From positions 248,001-312,000 of the forward strand of contig CP022705.1 of NCBI GenBank assembly GCA_003491285.1: 64,000 bases of DNA. The letters run 5' to 3'. Shown piece by piece: positions 62,897 through 64,000 of this stretch. Made by a program: the position numbers and the translations under genes. The first letter of the stretch is position 1. Each line of letters opens with the position of its first letter. The notes beneath the pieces were generated by a model. It was not told the DNA's origin and made no database searches. It was given only the letters and a program-made list of their open reading frames with translations. Origin of the DNA: Methanobacterium sp. BRmetb2. Its GTDB lineage: Archaea; Methanobacteriota; Methanobacteria; Methanobacteriales; Methanobacteriaceae.

Positions 62897-64000
62897 TTAA
62901 ATTCCAGCCAGTACTGGACGGGCAATGGTAAAAACAATCACCAGAGTCATTATTATTCCAATAATAACCAGAGGAACTCCTGCCTTTAATATTTCTTTTA
63001 CGGACACGTAACCTGTTCCGTGGGCCATGGCCACAGTTGGATCTGCCATTGGAAACATGAAAGATAACGAACATGCTATTGCAACGGGGACCGCATAAGT
63101 TCCTGTTGGAAGGCCTGTTGCCCCTTCAAAAGTTACCGATAATGGTATTAGTATGGCAGATAATGCTATATTCGACATGACTTGGGTTAAAACAACTGCA
63201 ATTACCATAAGGATTACTGTCATTACTAAAGCAGAAGGATCATTACCTACTAAAGATACTAAATCCTTAATCAACCAGCTGGCAGCACCCGTATTAAGTA
63301 AAGCTGCCCCTAATGATAGTGCACCTCCAAAGAATACAATTAAACCCCAATCCACATTTTTTTGTGCATCTTTCCAATCTATTATGCCGAAAATAAAGAA
63401 TAATGTTGCACCAATCAATGCAATGGAATAACTATTCAGTCCAGTAAACTGAGTCGTCACCCATAAAAATATTGTAAATAAAAGTATACCTAAGGAAAAT
63501 TTCTCATTTCTTGACATTGGCCCCAGATTACTAATAGTGGAGTTGATTATCTCTTTTCCACCTTTAATCTCCTTAACTTCAGGAGGAAATATGATGCCCA
63601 AAACTTTCCAAATAACCAGCATCATAATTATGGCCAGTGGAAAACCGAATATCATCCAGTCAACAAATGGTATATGAGTATAAGCTGCTGCCATAAGGTT
63701 GGGTGCAGTTCCAATTTCCGTTCCAAAACCACCAGCTAATGAACCATAAGATGCCCCCAGGATCATGGCCTTGGCAAAATTGCTTTTACCCCATTTAGCA
63801 TCTTTGACTCCCATCAAAGAAATCACTTCTTTAATAACAGGTAAGAGCATAGCAAATGCCACCACATTTTCAATCCAAGCAGACATCAAACCTGTTGAAA
63901 AAACAGCAGCAAATAATGTCATATTAGGTGTTGTTCCTAATTTAGACAACATAATATATGTTATTCGCTTAGCCAGACCGCTTTTTCTTATGGCTTCAGC
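62897..64000 (-). CDS. DASS-family (SLC13-like) anion transporter, 5' end beyond window
   Basis: The frame is open to the last base of the window, so 367 residues of the C-terminal part are seen and the start lies outside. The protein is polytopic with the DASS repeats: 'SAWIENVVAFAMLLP' and 'GGFGTEIGTAPNLMAAAY' in the first half, 'QVMSNIALSAILIPL' and 'MFPMADPTVAMAHGTGYVS' in the second, corresponding to the two S-N-T/G-T-x-P-N motifs that bind Na+ and substrate. It imports a dicarboxylate, sulfate or similar anion. The methionine at 63950-63952 is internal, not a start. Confidence 0.88.
   Translation of the reverse strand, partial: AEAIRKSGLAKRITYIMLSKLGTTPNMTLFAAVFSTGLMSAWIENVVAFAMLLPVIKEVISLMGVKDAKWGKSNFAKAMILGASYGSLAGGFGTEIGTAPNLMAAAYTHIPFVDWMIFGFPLAIIMMLVIWKVLGIIFPPEVKEIKGGKEIINSTISNLGPMSRNEKFSLGILLFTIFLWVTTQFTGLNSYSIALIGATLFFIFGIIDWKDAQKNVDWGLIVFFGGALSLGAALLNTGAASWLIKDLVSLVGNDPSALVMTVILMVIAVVLTQVMSNIALSAILIPLSVTFEGATGLPTGTYAVPVAIACSLSFMFPMADPTVAMAHGTGYVSVKEILKAGVPLVIIGIIMTLVIVFTIARPVLAGI

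Noticed and set aside
63950..63952. Methionine codon as start of the transporter gene
   Set aside because: The frame stays open to the window edge and the upstream residues continue the DASS pattern, so this is an internal Met.

Overview
The window is a chromosomal segment of a low-GC methanogenic archaeon of the order Methanobacteriales, most likely Methanobacterium or a close relative. The evidence is a pseudomurein-type Mur ligase/MraY cluster, archaeal exosome, KEOPS, RNase P, PAN and RpoP genes, tRNA-dependent amidotransferase GatDE, a ketoisovalerate:ferredoxin oxidoreductase, a digeranylgeranyl lipid reductase, and archaeal TATA boxes with AT-rich spacers. I saw no rRNA, tRNA, CRISPR array, insertion sequence or phage gene.

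Layout. 1-8 kb is an AT-rich accessory region: the 3' end of a TetR-type regulator, a GNAT acetyltransferase, then four minus-strand genes for a metal-related cell-surface set (a 929-residue secreted protein with two FmdE-type His/Cys motifs, two small secreted membrane-anchored proteins, and a CbiM/NikM transporter component) and a small unknown gene. The spacers here carry five exact copies and one near copy of ATTAC-N25-GTAAT, two copies of a roughly 64-bp dispersed element, and a long hairpin. 8-16.6 kb is a minus-strand information-processing block: DUF3194, prefoldin beta, Pcc1, Brix, RpoP, L37Ae, Rrp42, Rrp41, Rrp4, SBDS, PsmA, then Pop5, Rpp30, a COG1325 RNA-binding protein and L15e.

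16.7-22 kb holds a seven-TM histidine kinase, a CMD-family protein, an archaeoflavoprotein and small conserved genes. 22.4-27.5 kb is a plus-strand operon: HTH-cupin regulator, acyl-CoA synthetase and VorC-VorB-VorA. 27.6-39 kb carries gatD-gatE, trxB, a 48-residue leaderless membrane gene missed by length filters, the split GMP synthetase, NreA, a K+ channel, an LCP/DUF4012-like protein, a phosphoesterase and a DegT-like PLP enzyme. 39.2-47.9 kb carries Cgi121, citramalate synthase, a tRNA methyltransferase, geranylgeranyl reductase, a PH-domain membrane protein, UPF0280, PAN, MBF1 and DUF356.

47.8-58.3 kb is the envelope cluster: two exported proteins of unknown function, three Mur ligases, a SelA-like PLP enzyme, a MraY-like transferase and an ATP-grasp ligase. 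58.4-64 kb carries membrane LonB, cobyric acid synthase, a small Rieske protein and a DASS-family transporter cut by the window end.

The best candidate for something undescribed is the left 8 kb, where an unusual fixed-spacing operator recurs at the promoters of a metal-linked surface system. Family assignments rest on motifs recognised by eye; no database search was run.
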